A DNA stretch of 64,000 nucleotides from an uncultured Burkholderiales bacterium. Its GTDB lineage: Bacteria; Pseudomonadota; Gammaproteobacteria; Burkholderiales; Burkholderiaceae_C. Made by a program: the position numbers and the translations under genes. The stretch spans positions 1 through 64,000 of the forward strand of contig CAMFGY010000019.1 of the NCBI GenBank assembly GCA_945952065.1, given 5' to 3'. Shown piece by piece: positions 1-10,500 of the stretch (the first letter of the stretch is position 1; every line of letters starts with the position of its first letter). Below the pieces are notes generated by a model. It had not been told where the DNA came from. It saw only the letters and a list, made by a program, of their open reading frames with translations, and searched no databases.

Positions 1-288
1 TTCTTTGCCCCCTTTCTTGTGCGCACAAGAAAGGGGGTCGCCCGCCGGGGCGAAATCCCGGCATCGCCACAGTAGAGCAAAGGTCTCAAGCGATAGCGAC
101 AACCAAAGGCCGCTCCGGGCACATTGCCGCCATCTTGGCGATGGTCTTGACGGAGCCGTCCGCAGTCAGGCGGCCCGTAGGAAGTGAAATTCTCACAAAA
201 GTGCTGAAGGGAATTTACCCCTTTGCGGCGGTGGCATTGACTACCCTAAGCAAGCGCACATCGTATGCGCCTTGCAGGGAGACCCGTG
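1..288. other. Non-coding start of window with a perfect palindrome
   Basis: I see no convincing gene in this stretch. The short frames that cross it have no ribosome binding site and no recognisable protein. The clearest structure is the palindrome at 8-37. The rest is probably the 3' flank of an upstream gene outside the window plus the promoter of the regulator starting at 289. Confidence 0.5.
8..37. repeat. Perfect 15+15 bp palindrome
   Basis: The left arm CCCCCTTTCTTGTGC is followed directly by its exact reverse complement, with no spacer. As RNA it would fold into a long stem with a tight loop. It has no U-run, so it is not a classical terminator. It could be an intergenic repeat unit of this genome or a terminator-like stem. 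No second copy was noticed in the window. Confidence 0.7.
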
Positions 289-984
289 ATGCCGCAGACC
301 CGAGAGTTTCAAGCCAGCGATCCGCTCGACAGCGTGAACGGCCAGCTCGAACGCCGCCGCCCCGAGTCTTTGAGCCGGCATTGGATGAGTCTGGTGCTGG
401 ATGAGCTGGATTTCGGCGTGCTCTTGCTGAACCATGCCGGGCGCGTTTTGCATTGCAATCTCTTGGCCCGGCGTGAGTTGGGTGCAGACCATCCGCTCGA
501 GCTTTGCGGCAACCAGCTGCGCTGCAGAAGGCCGGAAGACGGCCCGCCCTTGGCCGAGGCCATTCGTTCAGCGGAGGCGCAAGATAGGCGCTGCCTGTTG
601 CGGGTGGGCGAGGGCGAGAACGCCATCAATGTGGTCGTGGTACCGCTGAACCGAGACGTCAGCCAAGCCGCCGTGTTGTTGATTTTGGAGCGGCGCGAGC
701 TCTGCGGTGAATTGGCGGCGCAGTGGTTTGCCCTGCAGCACGGCTTGACGCCCAGTGAGACCGCCGTGCTGAAGGCGCTGAGTGCCGGGGTCCGGCCCCA
801 CTTCGTGGCAGAGCAGCAAGGCGTGGCCATTTCGACGGTGCGAACACAGATCCAAAGCATACGGGCCAAGTCGGGCGCCGACAGCATTGCCGAGCTCTTG
901 CATCAGCTGGCCAAGCTACCCCCCCTAGTTTCAAGTCTTCGAATGGAGGCTGGCGGCCACAAAGTGGCGCAGCCACCGTTTTAA
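289..984 (+). CDS. LuxR-type HTH regulator with PAS-like N-terminus
   Basis: A 231-residue predicted cytoplasmic transcription regulator. The C-terminal part (about 150-210) reads as a LuxR-type helix-turn-helix, with GLTPSETAVLKALSAG followed by a recognition helix around AISTVRTQIQSIRAKSG. The N-terminal half (about 30-140) has a PAS-like pattern with DFGVLLLNHAGRVLHCN, suggesting a small-molecule or redox sensing module. There is no receiver domain, so it is not a standard response regulator. ATG at 289 is preferred to ATG at 265 because GGGAG lies 8 bases upstream of 289. The Crp-type regulator follows on the same strand after 64 bases. The target genes are unknown. Confidence 0.8.
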   Translation: MPQTREFQASDPLDSVNGQLERRRPESLSRHWMSLVLDELDFGVLLLNHAGRVLHCNLLARRELGADHPLELCGNQLRCRRPEDGPPLAEAIRSAEAQDRRCLLRVGEGENAINVVVVPLNRDVSQAAVLLILERRELCGELAAQWFALQHGLTPSETAVLKALSAGVRPHFVAEQQGVAISTVRTQIQSIRAKSGADSIAELLHQLAKLPPLVSSLRMEAGGHKVAQPPF

Positions 985-1048
985 GACGCCAGCGCTCTCG
1001 TACCATTCAGGCTTTTGATCTTTGCCCTCAGCGGCAGACTGGGCTTGA

Positions 1049-1699
1049 ATGGATACCGAAACCCCCGCCACCGTGCTTGCGAGCGACCCGGATCTGGTCG
1101 CGTTGCCGCCACAACTGCGCCTGCTGGCAGAACGTGGCATTGCGCGCAGCTACCGGCGCGGCACGGTCTTGATTGAAGAAGGCAGCCAGGGTGACTGCTT
1201 GTATTTGGTGTTGTCGGGCAGTTTGCGGGTTTACGGTTGCGATGCGCGCGGCCGCGAGGTGACCTACGGTATTTATGGCGCCGGTGAGTATGTCGGCGAA
1301 ATGAGTTTGGACGGCGGCGTTCGTTCCGCCAGCGTGATCACCGAAGAAGCCTCGCGCTGTGTGATGTTGGCGCGCTCCAGCTTGCTGGCCCATATCGCCG
1401 AACACCCGGAGTTTGCTTTCGAGCTCTTGACCAAGGTGATACGCCGCGCACGGGCGGCCACTTTGTCCACCAAGCAACTGGCCTTGAATGATGTCTACGG
1501 CCGCTTGCGCTCCTTGCTGGAAACCGCCTCCGAAGCGGGTGCGGACATTCTCCTGACCCATCAGGCCATGGCGCAGCGGCTCGGCTGCTCACGCGAGATG
1601 GTGTCCAAGCTGGTCAAGGACTTGGAGCTGGGCGGCTATTTGGTGCGGGTGGCGAATGGCCGCTACCAGCGCCTTAAATCGCTGCCGGCGCGCTGGTAG
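1049..1699 (+). CDS. Crp/Fnr family transcriptional regulator
   Basis: A 216-residue cytoplasmic regulator. Residues about 20-140 form a cyclic-nucleotide-binding-type beta barrel (GTVLIEEGSQGDCLYLVLSG, then GEYVGEMSLDGG). Residues about 165-210 form the winged helix with LTHQAMAQRLGCSREMVSK, the usual Crp recognition helix. The N-terminus lacks the four-cysteine pattern of Fnr, so an iron-sulfur oxygen sensor is unlikely; the ligand is unknown. Length fits the family. It follows the LuxR-type regulator but the 64-base gap does not prove an operon. It converges with the M48 peptidase gene, 21 bases downstream. Confidence 0.9.
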   Translation: MDTETPATVLASDPDLVALPPQLRLLAERGIARSYRRGTVLIEEGSQGDCLYLVLSGSLRVYGCDARGREVTYGIYGAGEYVGEMSLDGGVRSASVITEEASRCVMLARSSLLAHIAEHPEFAFELLTKVIRRARAATLSTKQLALNDVYGRLRSLLETASEAGADILLTHQAMAQRLGCSREMVSKLVKDLELGGYLVRVANGRYQRLKSLPARW

Positions 1700-1720
1700 T
1701 CTGACGGGGCTGATGGACCC

Positions 1721-2686
1721 CTAACTGCGAGGCCGCACGGGCAGCGGCGGCGCGACATCAAAGCGCTGCGAAGGCTTGTCGGCGCGCGCATACAAGCCCT
1801 GGACCTTGGGCAAATTGGCCTGAATGTCTTGAATGCGGGTGTTGCCCGCCGGATGGGTGGACAGCCATTGCGGCGGCGCACCCTTGGAGACCGCGCCCAT
1901 TTTTTGCCACAGGCTGATGCCGGCGGCGGGGTCGTAGCCGGCGCGCGCGGCCAACTCCATGCCCACCAAATCGGCCTCGCTCTCGTCCTCGCGGCTGAAG
2001 GTCAGGGTCAGCAGCTGCCCGCCCATATTCAGCACCGCATCGCCTACGTTGCCCAAGCCCAGCAGGCTGGACAAAGCCCCGGCGCCCAAGCGCGTGGCAT
2101 TGGCTTTGGCCAAGCGCTCACGGGCATGCTCGCGCAGTGCATGCGCCACTTCGTGGCCCATGATGGTGGCGACCTCGTCGTCGTTCAGTTTGAGTTTTTC
2201 GAGAATGCCGTAGAAAAAGGCGATCTTGCCGCCTGGCATGCAAAAGGCGTTGAGCTGCGGGTCGGCAATCAGATTGACCTCCCAGCGCCACTGCTTGGCG
2301 CGCGGATTCCAAGGCAGCGACTGCGGGATGATGCGCTGGGCAATGCTGCGCAGGCGAATCAGCTGCGGGTGCTTGGGCGGCGCCAGCGCGCCCTGGCTCT
2401 GCGCTTTTTGCATCATGGCCACGTAGTTCTGGGCGCCGGAGCGCTCAATGCCTTCGGGCGAGACAAACTGCGCTGCGAAGCTGGGTTTGCCGACTTCGAC
2501 GCCTTCGCGCGCCCAGGCTGGGGCCAAAGCGGCGGCGCCCAGCAGTCCGGTGAACAAACGCCGCGAAGGCTTGAATCCTCCGGCCGAGCCCTGGCAGCAG
2601 GCGCACCGAGCGAAGCCGCCATGCGGCAGCAGGGCGGCGGAGTCGGCGGTATCAAGGTTTGGATAAGCGAAAGAATCTGAATGCAT
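1721..2686 (-). CDS. M48 family metalloprotease with Tat-type leader
   Basis: A 321-residue zinc peptidase of the M48 (Ste24/HtpX-like) group. The active site HEVAH is followed about 60 residues later by ESEAD, which supplies the third zinc ligand. The PGGKIAFFYG segment before the active site is typical of the exported LoiP/BepA-like branch. The N-terminus carries SRRLFTG followed by a hydrophobic Ala/Leu stretch ending in PAWA, a twin-arginine-like leader placed unusually far (about 40 residues) from the chosen start. A cysteine cluster RCACC lies before it. The ATG at 2686 is taken; an in-frame GTG at 2704 would add six residues and neither has a clear ribosome binding site. The likely role is periplasmic protein quality control. 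Confidence 0.85.
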   Translation of the reverse strand: MHSDSFAYPNLDTADSAALLPHGGFARCACCQGSAGGFKPSRRLFTGLLGAAALAPAWAREGVEVGKPSFAAQFVSPEGIERSGAQNYVAMMQKAQSQGALAPPKHPQLIRLRSIAQRIIPQSLPWNPRAKQWRWEVNLIADPQLNAFCMPGGKIAFFYGILEKLKLNDDEVATIMGHEVAHALREHARERLAKANATRLGAGALSSLLGLGNVGDAVLNMGGQLLTLTFSREDESEADLVGMELAARAGYDPAAGISLWQKMGAVSKGAPPQWLSTHPAGNTRIQDIQANLPKVQGLYARADKPSQRFDVAPPLPVRPRS

Positions 2687-2811
2687 GAAAAAGTGGCGGC
2701 ACACAGGAAAAGCCGAGCGCTATTCTGAGGCCAGATGATGAAAGCCAGCATGGCCTGCGGCGTCTTCCCCCCGCAAGCTGTGCCGGTTTTGGCTTTGCAG
2801 GACAATGCCGC

Positions 2812-3330
2812 ATGCCGAATTCTTCCGCCCCCACTCTCATCGCCCCATCAGGCCTGGACAGCCAGCGTTTTCGCCAGGCCTTGGGCATGTTCGCCACGGG
2901 GGTGACCATCGTCACCGCGCGCGCGCCCGACGGCAGTTTGGTGGGGCTGACGGCCAATTCCTTCAACTCGGTGTCGCTCAATCCGCAACTGGTGTTGTGG
3001 AGCCTGGGGCAAAAAGCCGGTTCGATGCCGGTCTTCAGCCGCGGCTCGCATTACGCCATCAACATCCTTGCGGCCGAGCAAAAGGATTTGGCCCAGCGCT
3101 TTGCCACCCGCGATATCGATCGTTTTGCCGGTGTGGCTTGGCAAGAGGGGGCCGGAGGGGCTCCGGTTCTTGATGGCGTGGCGGCGGTTTTTGAATGCGC
3201 CAATCGCAGCCAGTATGAAGAGGGCGACCATGTCATCTTCGTGGGCGAGGTGGAGGCCTGCAGCTGGCGCGAAGGCGCCCAACCGCTGATCTTCCACGGC
3301 GGGCGCTACTACACCGAACTGCCCTTGTAG
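2812..3330 (+). CDS. Flavin reductase family protein
   Basis: A 172-residue protein of the flavin reductase-like (split-barrel FMN-binding) family. It would reduce FMN or FAD with NAD(P)H and feed reduced flavin to a partner monooxygenase. Diagnostic features are FRQALGMFATGVTIVT near the N-terminus, GLTANSFNSVSLNPQLVLWSL for flavin phosphate contact, and the C-terminal HGGRYY. Length is normal for the family. ATG at 2812 has AGGA about 11 bases upstream. No monooxygenase is adjacent, so the partner cannot be named from context. It is divergent from the M48 peptidase gene, with 125 bases between them that must hold both promoters. Confidence 0.88.
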   Translation: MPNSSAPTLIAPSGLDSQRFRQALGMFATGVTIVTARAPDGSLVGLTANSFNSVSLNPQLVLWSLGQKAGSMPVFSRGSHYAINILAAEQKDLAQRFATRDIDRFAGVAWQEGAGGAPVLDGVAAVFECANRSQYEEGDHVIFVGEVEACSWREGAQPLIFHGGRYYTELPL

Positions 3331-3461
3331 GCTCAGGGCAAAACCTGACCCCCACGGCAAGTGGCCGAGCATTGCCACTTGGCCGCGCTTCGCTAAGATG
3401 TGCCGGACACGCAGGTGTTGGGGCCTTTGCGGGCCATGGCTGAGTGGACTGGGGGCTTGTG

Positions 3462-4271
3462 ATGGGCATGAACTGGCTTCTGAGCATGGCGCGAGGGCAA
3501 GGGCGGCCTGCGCATTTGCAGTCGGTGCTGTGCGCCTTGTTGCTCATGCTGGGCGGCCATGCAGGCGTGTGGGCGCAGCCAGGGCTGGCGGCAAGCCCGA
3601 GCCCGGCGGAGGCTGAAAAGACCCAGCTGCATCTGGTGACCGAAGCGAGCCCCTATGTGTACGCGCAAGGCGGCAAAGTGGCGGGGCCGGCCACCGAGAT
3701 CCTGGAGCGCGTGATGGCCGCCTCCGGCATCAGCGCTTACGACATCAAGCTCTATCCCTGGGCGCGGGCCTACGATCTGGCCCTCAAGCAGCCCAATGTG
3801 TTGATCTACCTGATCGCCCGAACGCCGGAACGCGAAGGCCGCTTCAAATGGGTGGGCGAGATGCTGCGGCTGGATTTCGACTTCTACCGTTTGAAGACCC
3901 GCAAAGACGTTCAAGTGCAGCGGCTCAGCGATGCGCGTGACTACAAAATTGGCGTGACGCGCGATGATTTCCGGCAGCAGTTCTTGAGCCGCCAAGGTTT
4001 TGGCAAGTTGCTGCTGGAGTCGCAATCGGTCGACAACTTTCGGCAGCTCCTGAGTCAGCGCGTCGATCTGGTGGTGATGACCGAGACCGATGTGCTGAGC
4101 TACTGCAAGCAGCTGAATGTGGATTGCGGGCAAGTGGAGCGCATTTACCGGCTCGATGAACTGTCCAACGCCTTGTATGCGGCCTTCAGCCTGAACACGC
4201 CCGACGAAACCGTGGAGCGAGTCCGGCGGGGCTTCGAGAAGGTCAAGGCCAGTGGCAAGGCCAAGCTTTGA
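3462..4271 (+). CDS. Periplasmic solute-binding protein, family 3 type (first of a pair)
   Basis: A 269-residue exported protein resembling family 3 extracellular solute-binding proteins, which bind amino acids or similar small ligands. A signal peptide covers about the first 40 residues and ends near GVWAQPG. The mature part has TEASPYVYAQGGKVAGPATEI, then PWARAYDLAL, then the C-terminal DETVERVRRGFEKVKASG, the pattern seen in ABC-associated binding proteins that lack their own permease. ATG at 3462 is preferred to an upstream in-frame GTG at 3444. Its stop overlaps the start of the next paralogue by one base. No ABC permease or ATPase gene is nearby, and a sensor kinase follows, so a sensory rather than transport role is inferred. 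Confidence 0.82.
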   Translation: MGMNWLLSMARGQGRPAHLQSVLCALLLMLGGHAGVWAQPGLAASPSPAEAEKTQLHLVTEASPYVYAQGGKVAGPATEILERVMAASGISAYDIKLYPWARAYDLALKQPNVLIYLIARTPEREGRFKWVGEMLRLDFDFYRLKTRKDVQVQRLSDARDYKIGVTRDDFRQQFLSRQGFGKLLLESQSVDNFRQLLSQRVDLVVMTETDVLSYCKQLNVDCGQVERIYRLDELSNALYAAFSLNTPDETVERVRRGFEKVKASGKAKL

Positions 4272-5053
4272 TGCGGGCCTCTCGACGTCAGCTGATGCTC
4301 GCGGGCGTGGCTTGCTGGGCAGGCCCGCTCGCTGCGGGGTCGGCCTTGCGCGTGGTCAGTGAAGAAGCGCCGCCCTTCAACTACACCGAAGCTGGGGTGC
4401 CAACCGGCTTGTGCACGGAGCTGGTGCAGGCGGTGTTGAACGAGTTGCGGCTGCGCGTGCCGATTGAAACCCTGCCCTGGGCGCGGGCCTATGACATGGC
4501 TCAGCACAGCGACCATGTCTTGATTTACTCCATTGCCCGCACCGAGCAACGCGAGCATTTGTTCAAGTGGGTGGGGCTGCTGACCCAAGCCGACTACAGC
4601 TTGTTTGCCTTGGCCAGTCGCGGCCTCAAGCTCAAGCAGCTTTCCGATGCCTTGCAGTTGCAGACAGCAACCGTGAATGCCGATGTGGCCGAGCAGTTCT
4701 TAGAGGAGCACGGCTTTGTCAAAGGCCGGCATCTGCAGTCGGGCTCGCGCAATGAATTGAACCTGGAAAAGCTGCGCCAGCGTCGGGTCGACCTTTGGAT
4801 CACCGCAGATGTGATGGCCCGCCACTTGACCCGGCAAGCCGGCCAAGACTTTCATCGCTTGCTGACGCGCGCCCTGCCTTTGCCCGACTTGAGCGTGTCC
4901 TTCTACATGGCGTTTGGCGCGGCCACGCCCGATGAACGGGTGGAGCAGTTCCGGCGCGGTCTGGAGGCCGTCAAACGCAGTGGTCAATACGAGCAGATTC
5001 GGCGCAAATGGCAGGGCAGCAGTCGCGAGCCGGCCGATGCTGCCGTCTCTTGA
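4271..5053 (+). CDS. Periplasmic solute-binding protein, family 3 type (second of a pair)
   Basis: A 260-residue paralogue of the preceding protein. Both share PWARAYDMA/PWARAYDLA, an IARTEQREHLFKWVG or IARTPEREGRFKWVG segment, and the closing PDERVEQFRRGLEAVKRSG. A short signal peptide ends near AGPLAAGSA. Translation starts at ATG 4271, overlapping the previous stop by one base, so the two are translationally coupled. A TTG immediately upstream is a less likely start. The tandem pair precedes a membrane histidine kinase by 33 bases, which suggests that the proteins present ligand to that kinase. The ligand is unknown. Confidence 0.82.
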   Translation: MRASRRQLMLAGVACWAGPLAAGSALRVVSEEAPPFNYTEAGVPTGLCTELVQAVLNELRLRVPIETLPWARAYDMAQHSDHVLIYSIARTEQREHLFKWVGLLTQADYSLFALASRGLKLKQLSDALQLQTATVNADVAEQFLEEHGFVKGRHLQSGSRNELNLEKLRQRRVDLWITADVMARHLTRQAGQDFHRLLTRALPLPDLSVSFYMAFGAATPDERVEQFRRGLEAVKRSGQYEQIRRKWQGSSREPADAAVS

Positions 5054-5086
5054 GCCGCACACTTTCTCGAACCCAGAGCCGCGCCG

Positions 5087-7459
5087 ATGTTCATCAAACC
5101 CTTGACCCGTCACAACCAGTCCTTGGGCGCCCGCATGGTTTTGGCCACTTTGGGTTTTTGCCTTTTGTTCACCTTTACTGCGGTGGCGGTGCACACCTGG
5201 TTGGCCTGGCAAAGTGGTCTGGCGGCCATGACCAGCGAGTTGGAGCTGATCGAAAAGGTCTACCAAAGCACGCTGCGCAAGGCGGTGTGGGACATGGACC
5301 GTGACTCCATCGAAGCCCATTTGAGCAGCGTCGGCAATGTGCGCTCGATCGGCCACATCGAGGTGCGCATCAAGACCACCAACCGGCCGGCCGACCCGGT
5401 GCAATTCACGCGACCGGGTTGGGACGGGCCGGGGCGCGCGCCCACACGGTCCATGCCCTTGACCTACCAGCCCTTTCCCGGTGCGCCCGTCGAACCCCTG
5501 GGTGAGTTGCTGTTGATGGGGGATGAGCGCGAGCTTTGGGCCTCTTTGCGCTCTTCGGTGCAAGCAATCGTGTTGACCCAGCTCTTGCAGTCGCTGCTGC
5601 TGGCGGGCTTCATCATGTTTTTGTTCAGCCGCGCGGTCACGGTGCATGTGCGCCGCATCGCCCAGCATTTGGGCCAGCTCCGGCCGGAGGAGAAGAGCGA
5701 ACACCTGGACTTGAACCGCTCCTCCAAGGTGCACGATGAGCTGGCGCAGTTGGTGGGCGGGGTCAACCATTTGCAAGACCGGCTGAGTGACTATGTGCAG
5801 CAAAAGCAGCGCTATGAAAACCAGCTGGCCCAGCATCGCGACCATTTGGCCGATGCGGTGCGTGAGCGCACGGCCGAGCTGTCCACGGCCAATCAGGCGC
5901 TGGCGCAGTCGGCCGATGTTTTGCGGCAAATCGGCGATATCGGCAAAGAGCTGACCACCAGCTTGGACACCCATGCCATCTGCGTGGCCTTGCATCGACA
6001 TTTGCGAGAGCTGCTGCCGCTGGACTCCTTTGGCGTGGCCATGCTGGCCACACGGGGCGACCGCCTGAACCTGATCTACTACGTCGAAGACGACATGCTG
6101 GCGCCGCCCTCGTTCTTCATGCTGAATGACACCCGCTGGCTGACAGTGCGTACCTTTTTGGAAGACCGCGAGTTGGTGATTGCCGACGAGGCCGCAGAGT
6201 CGCCCACGCCAGAGGGCATCGTGCCCAAATCTCCCATGCTGTCGGCCCTGCTGCGACCTTTGGTGGCGAACGGGCGGCGCATTGGGGTGGTGATCTGCCA
6301 GAGCCACAAGCCGCAGGCCTTTCAAGACCGCGAGCTGGAAATTTTGCGCTCCACGGCGGCGTATGCGGCGATTGCCTTGGCGAACGCCTCGGCCTATGCC
6401 AGCGTGGAGTCCGCCCGTGGACAGGCGGCCAAAGCCCTGGAAGACCTCAAGCAGGCCCAAGGCCAGCTGATCCAGTCCGAAAAAATGGCCGCGCTGGGGC
6501 AGTTGGTGGCGGGCGTGGCGCATGAGATCAACACGCCGATTGGCGCGGTCAAGTCCAGCGGCCGCAATATCGCGGACGCCCTGCGGCACACGCTCGAGCA
6601 GTTGCCGCAGGTCTTGCAACTGCTGGACGAGGCCGATCAGGCCCGCTTTGTGGGGCTGATCCACCGCGTCAACCAGCCACACGGCATGCTCAGCTCCAGC
6701 GAGGAGCGCAGCCAAGCCCGCGCATTGAGCCAGACCCTGGAAGCGGCAGGCATTGAAGGCGCGCGCCACAAGGCGGCCCTGCTGGTGCAACTGCGTGCGC
6801 AAGACAATCTGGCAGATGTGATGCCCTTGCTGCGCCACCCCCAGGTGGAGCTGATTCTGGACACGGCGCACAGCATGTCCACCATTGCCAGCAATACCGA
6901 GAACATCAATCTGGCGGTCGAGCGCGTGGCCAAAATCATTTTTGCGCTCAAGTCGTATTCGCGCTTTGATCAGTCCGAAGAAGTGGTGGATGCCGATCTG
7001 CGCGAAGGTCTGGAAACCGTGCTGACCATCTACCAGAGCAAGCTGCGCGGCGGCATCGAACTGGTGCGGCAGTATCAAGACTTGCCGCGCATTCCTTGCC
7101 TGCCCGACGAGTTGAATCAAGTCTGGACCAATCTGATCCACAACGCCTTGCAGGCCATGCAATACAAGGGGGTGCTGCAAATCCGTTTGGAGCGCGATGA
7201 GCAGCACGCCATCGTCATCATCAGCGACAGCGGTTGCGGCATCCCGCCGGAGCTGATGGGGCGCATCTTCGACCCCTTCTTCACCACCAAACCGGTGGGC
7301 GAGGGCAGCGGCCTGGGGCTGGACATCGTGAAGAAGATTGTTGAAAAGCACCATGGCCGCATCGAGCTGCAAAGCACCGTGGGCGTAGGCACCAGCTTCT
7401 CGGTCTATCTGCCCCTGGAAGCCGGTTCGCCCGGCAAAGACCCGGTGACGGTGTTTTGA
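5087..7459 (+). CDS. Membrane-bound GAF-domain sensor histidine kinase
   Basis: A 790-residue inner-membrane kinase. One membrane helix lies at about 20-42. A periplasmic domain of about 120 residues follows, then a second helix near 165-185 and a HAMP-like linker. A coiled segment leads into a GAF domain (about 285-440). The phospho-accepting His is His479 in [11 protein letters not shown]. The ATPase part has [22 protein letters not shown] and [14 protein letters not shown]. Between the H-box and the N-box lies a helical spacer roughly 110 residues longer than in simple kinases. The gene follows the two binding proteins and precedes a soluble kinase with a matching C-terminal half. Probable partners are the two receiver proteins downstream. 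Confidence 0.9.
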   Translation: MFIKPLTRHNQSLGARMVLATLGFCLLFTFTAVAVHTWLAWQSGLAAMTSELELIEKVYQSTLRKAVWDMDRDSIEAHLSSVGNVRSIGHIEVRIKTTNRPADPVQFTRPGWDGPGRAPTRSMPLTYQPFPGAPVEPLGELLLMGDERELWASLRSSVQAIVLTQLLQSLLLAGFIMFLFSRAVTVHVRRIAQHLGQLRPEEKSEHLDLNRSSKVHDELAQLVGGVNHLQDRLSDYVQQKQRYENQLAQHRDHLADAVRERTAELSTANQALAQSADVLRQIGDIGKELTTSLDTHAICVALHRHLRELLPLDSFGVAMLATRGDRLNLIYYVEDDMLAPPSFFMLNDTRWLTVRTFLEDRELVIADEAAESPTPEGIVPKSPMLSALLRPLVANGRRIGVVICQSHKPQAFQDRELEILRSTAAYAAIALANASAYASVESARGQAAKALEDLKQAQGQLIQSEKMAALGQLVAGVAHEINTPIGAVKSSGRNIADALRHTLEQLPQVLQLLDEADQARFVGLIHRVNQPHGMLSSSEERSQARALSQTLEAAGIEGARHKAALLVQLRAQDNLADVMPLLRHPQVELILDTAHSMSTIASNTENINLAVERVAKIIFALKSYSRFDQSEEVVDADLREGLETVLTIYQSKLRGGIELVRQYQDLPRIPCLPDELNQVWTNLIHNALQAMQYKGVLQIRLERDEQHAIVIISDSGCGIPPELMGRIFDPFFTTKPVGEGSGLGLDIVKKIVEKHHGRIELQSTVGVGTSFSVYLPLEAGSPGKDPVTVF

Positions 7460-7500
7460 ACCCGCGGGCCTGAGCGCGCGCCACAGAGAAGACCCTCGCC

Positions 7501-10500
7501 ATGCTGCTCCAGCCGGACTTCTTCGCCACCGACGATGAGCTCATGCAATCGGAGCTCATGCTGCGTGAGGCCACAGCGCCCGCCCAGCGCTTGCCGGCCT
7601 TGCTGGCTGTGGCTTGGCATTTGCGGCAGCGGGATCGTGAACGAGCTTTGCACTTGGCCGAGCAGGCCCAGCACTTGCTCTTGGCGCCGGAGCTGAGGGC
7701 TTGGGATGCGCCGCTGCTGCAGCGTCAGCAAGCCCGCTTGGCCCTGCTGCACGCCGAGCTCCACATGTTGGCGGGTGATTTGGCGGCAGCGCAGCCCTTC
7801 TTGACGCAAAGCCAAGCCCTGTTTGCAGAAGCGGGCGATGCCTTGGGCTTGGGTGATGCGCAGTGGTTGGCGCAAATGATGTGCTTTGCGCGCGGCCAGC
7901 CGCAGCAAGCGCAGGCCTTCAACCAGGCCGCTCAGCAGCACTATGCGCAAGCGGGCGATCCGATTCGCTTGGACGCGGCCAAGGCCTGCTCGATTTACCA
8001 CCTGGCTTTTGATGAGGCGGAACAAGCGGGCCTGGCACTGCAACAGCACTTTGCGCATTGGGATTCGTCGTGCCACCCGACCTCGTCTTGCTGGGTCTTG
8101 GCGGCTCATGCCTTGGTCAAAGGCATGGCCGGCGACCCCGGTGCCGCGGCACGTTTGTTTTTACAAGCCTGGGTCTTGGCTGAGCGCAGCGGTCAGCACA
8201 GCCTGGCTTGCATGTTGGCCTTCAATGCCAGCAATGGCTTCACGCTTCTGAACGATCTGAACCAAGGCCTGGAATGGGCCGAGCGAGGCCTGAATCTGGC
8301 CCGTGAACGGGCTTGGACCGCCCGCGTCGGCCGCGGTTTGGAAGTGACCGCCAATGTGCTGCTCCGGCTGGGTCGGCTCAAGGAGGCGCAGCAGCTTTTG
8401 ACCGAGGCCTTGGCGCTGATTCAATCGGTGTCCGACACCTCCAGCAATATGGCGAATGTGCAAGCCAGCTTGGCGCAGCTGTCCTTGGATCTGGGCGACG
8501 ACGCGGAGGCGCTGACCTGGGCCCAGCGCTCGCTCGCCACCTCTGAGCTGACCGGCATGCGCGAGATCACGGCCGTGTCCCTGGGCGTGCAGGCCAAGGC
8601 CCTGGCGCGCTTGCAGCGGCCCGACGAGGCTTTGCAGAAGCTGCAGGCGCTGTTCACGCTGGCGGATGAAGGCCGCAATCCCTTGTGGCGTTTGAATGGC
8701 CTGCGCATCTTGGCGCCTTTGTATGCAAAGGCTCAAGGACCGCTATGGCCTGACCCTGCTCAGGCTGAGTCCATGAGCTTGCAAAGCTTTCAGCAAGCCA
8801 TTGACTTGGCCCAGCAGATGGAAGGCTTCATCTTGCCGGTGGACCTGCTGGAGGATGCGGCGGCGGCCTATGCCGCGGCGGGTCATCTGCAGCAGGCTTA
8901 TGAATTGGCCTTGGAAGCGGGGCGCTCACGCGAGCGCATTCAAAGCCAGCAAGCCAGCAACCGGGCCATTGCCTTGCAAGTGCGCTTTGAAACCGAACGT
9001 TTGCGCCACGAGGGCGAGCGGCAGCGCCTGCTGGCCCAAGCCCAGGCTGAGCGCGTTGCGTCTTTGGAGCAGGCCAACAGCACCTTGGAACAACTGGGGG
9101 CGATTGGACGCGAGATCACCGGCAATTTGGAGGCGGCCGCCATCATTGCCGCGCTGGACCGGCATGTGCACGACTTGCTCGACGCCTTTGCCTTTGTGAT
9201 CTATCGCCTTGAAGCCGATGGCCAAACGCTGCGCTCCATCTTCGGTGTGGAGGACGGCCAGGCCTTGCCGCCGCTGAGCGTGCGCTTGGACGATGAGCGC
9301 GGCCGGGTGCCGCTGTGCGCGCGCGAGCGCCGCGAGATCGTGGTTCATGTGCAGTCCGATGCCGCGCCGGCCTACTATGTGGCGGGCACGGCCTCCACCC
9401 AAAGCATGATGTTTGCGCCCTTGCTGGTGGGCGAGCGCTTGTTGGGGGTGATGACCATCCAGTCTCTTCGGCCCCATGCCTATGGCGAGCGTGAGATTGC
9501 CATCTTCCGAACCCTGTGCGCCTACGGCGCCATTGCGCTGGCCAACGCGGAAAGTCAGGCGCAATTGATCCAGTCGGAGAAGATGGCTTCGCTGGGCCAA
9601 TTGGTGGCCAATGTGGCGCATGAAATCAACACCCCGATTGGCGCCATCAAGTCCAGTGGCGCCACCATTGTGGAAGCCTTGGCCGACACCTTGGCCGGCT
9701 TGCCCGCCTTGCTGCAAAGCTTGGCGCCGGAGATCCAGCGCTTGTTGATGGACATGATCGAGCAAGCCAGCCGTGCCAGCCTGCTGCAGAGCTCACGCGA
9801 AGAGCGAGCCGTCACCAAGACCCTGACCTTGGCCCTGGAACAAGCGGGCCTGGCGCCCGCGCGCACCCTGGCCCCTGTGCTGGCGCAGCTGGGCTTGAGT
9901 GACTTGCCCGAACGCTTGCTGCCGCTCTTGCTGCATCCGCAACGGGAGCGGATTTTGCAGGCGGTGCAAGGGGTCTCCACCGTGGTGCGCAGCGCCAACA
10001 ACATCAACGCCGCGGTGGAGCGCGTGGCCAAAATCGTCTTTGCGCTCAAGCGCTATTCACGGGTGGACTCCAGCGGTGCCTGGCAAACCGTGGATGTGGT
10101 GGAGAACATTGAAACCGTCTTGACGCTCTACCAAAACCAGATCAAACACGGTTGCGAGCTGGTGCGTTGCTATGAACCCGATTTGCCGCTTTTGTCCTGC
10201 TTGCCGGATGAGTTGAACCAAGTCTGGACCAATCTGATCCACAACGCCTTGCAGGCCATGCCATCCCAAGGCCGCCTGACGGTGGGCATCCGGCGTGAGG
10301 GCGCTGATCTGCTGGTCAGCGTGGGCGACAAGGGCTGCGGTATTCCGGAAGCGATTCGAGCCCGCGTGTTCGACCCCTTTTTCACCACCAAGCCGGTCGG
10401 TGAGGGCAGCGGCTTGGGGCTGAACATTGTCAAAAAAATCATCGACAAACACCGCGGCCAGATCGAGCTGCACAGCGAAGTCGGCCAGGGCACGACCTTC

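Noticed and set aside
3462-5053. ABC amino-acid transporter operon
   Set aside because: No permease or ATPase gene accompanies the binding proteins; kinases follow instead.
4700-7372. 890-codon open frame on the minus strand
   Set aside because: Exact shadow of the membrane histidine kinase; composition is Gln/His/Arg-rich, without a domain, caused by high GC in the third position.
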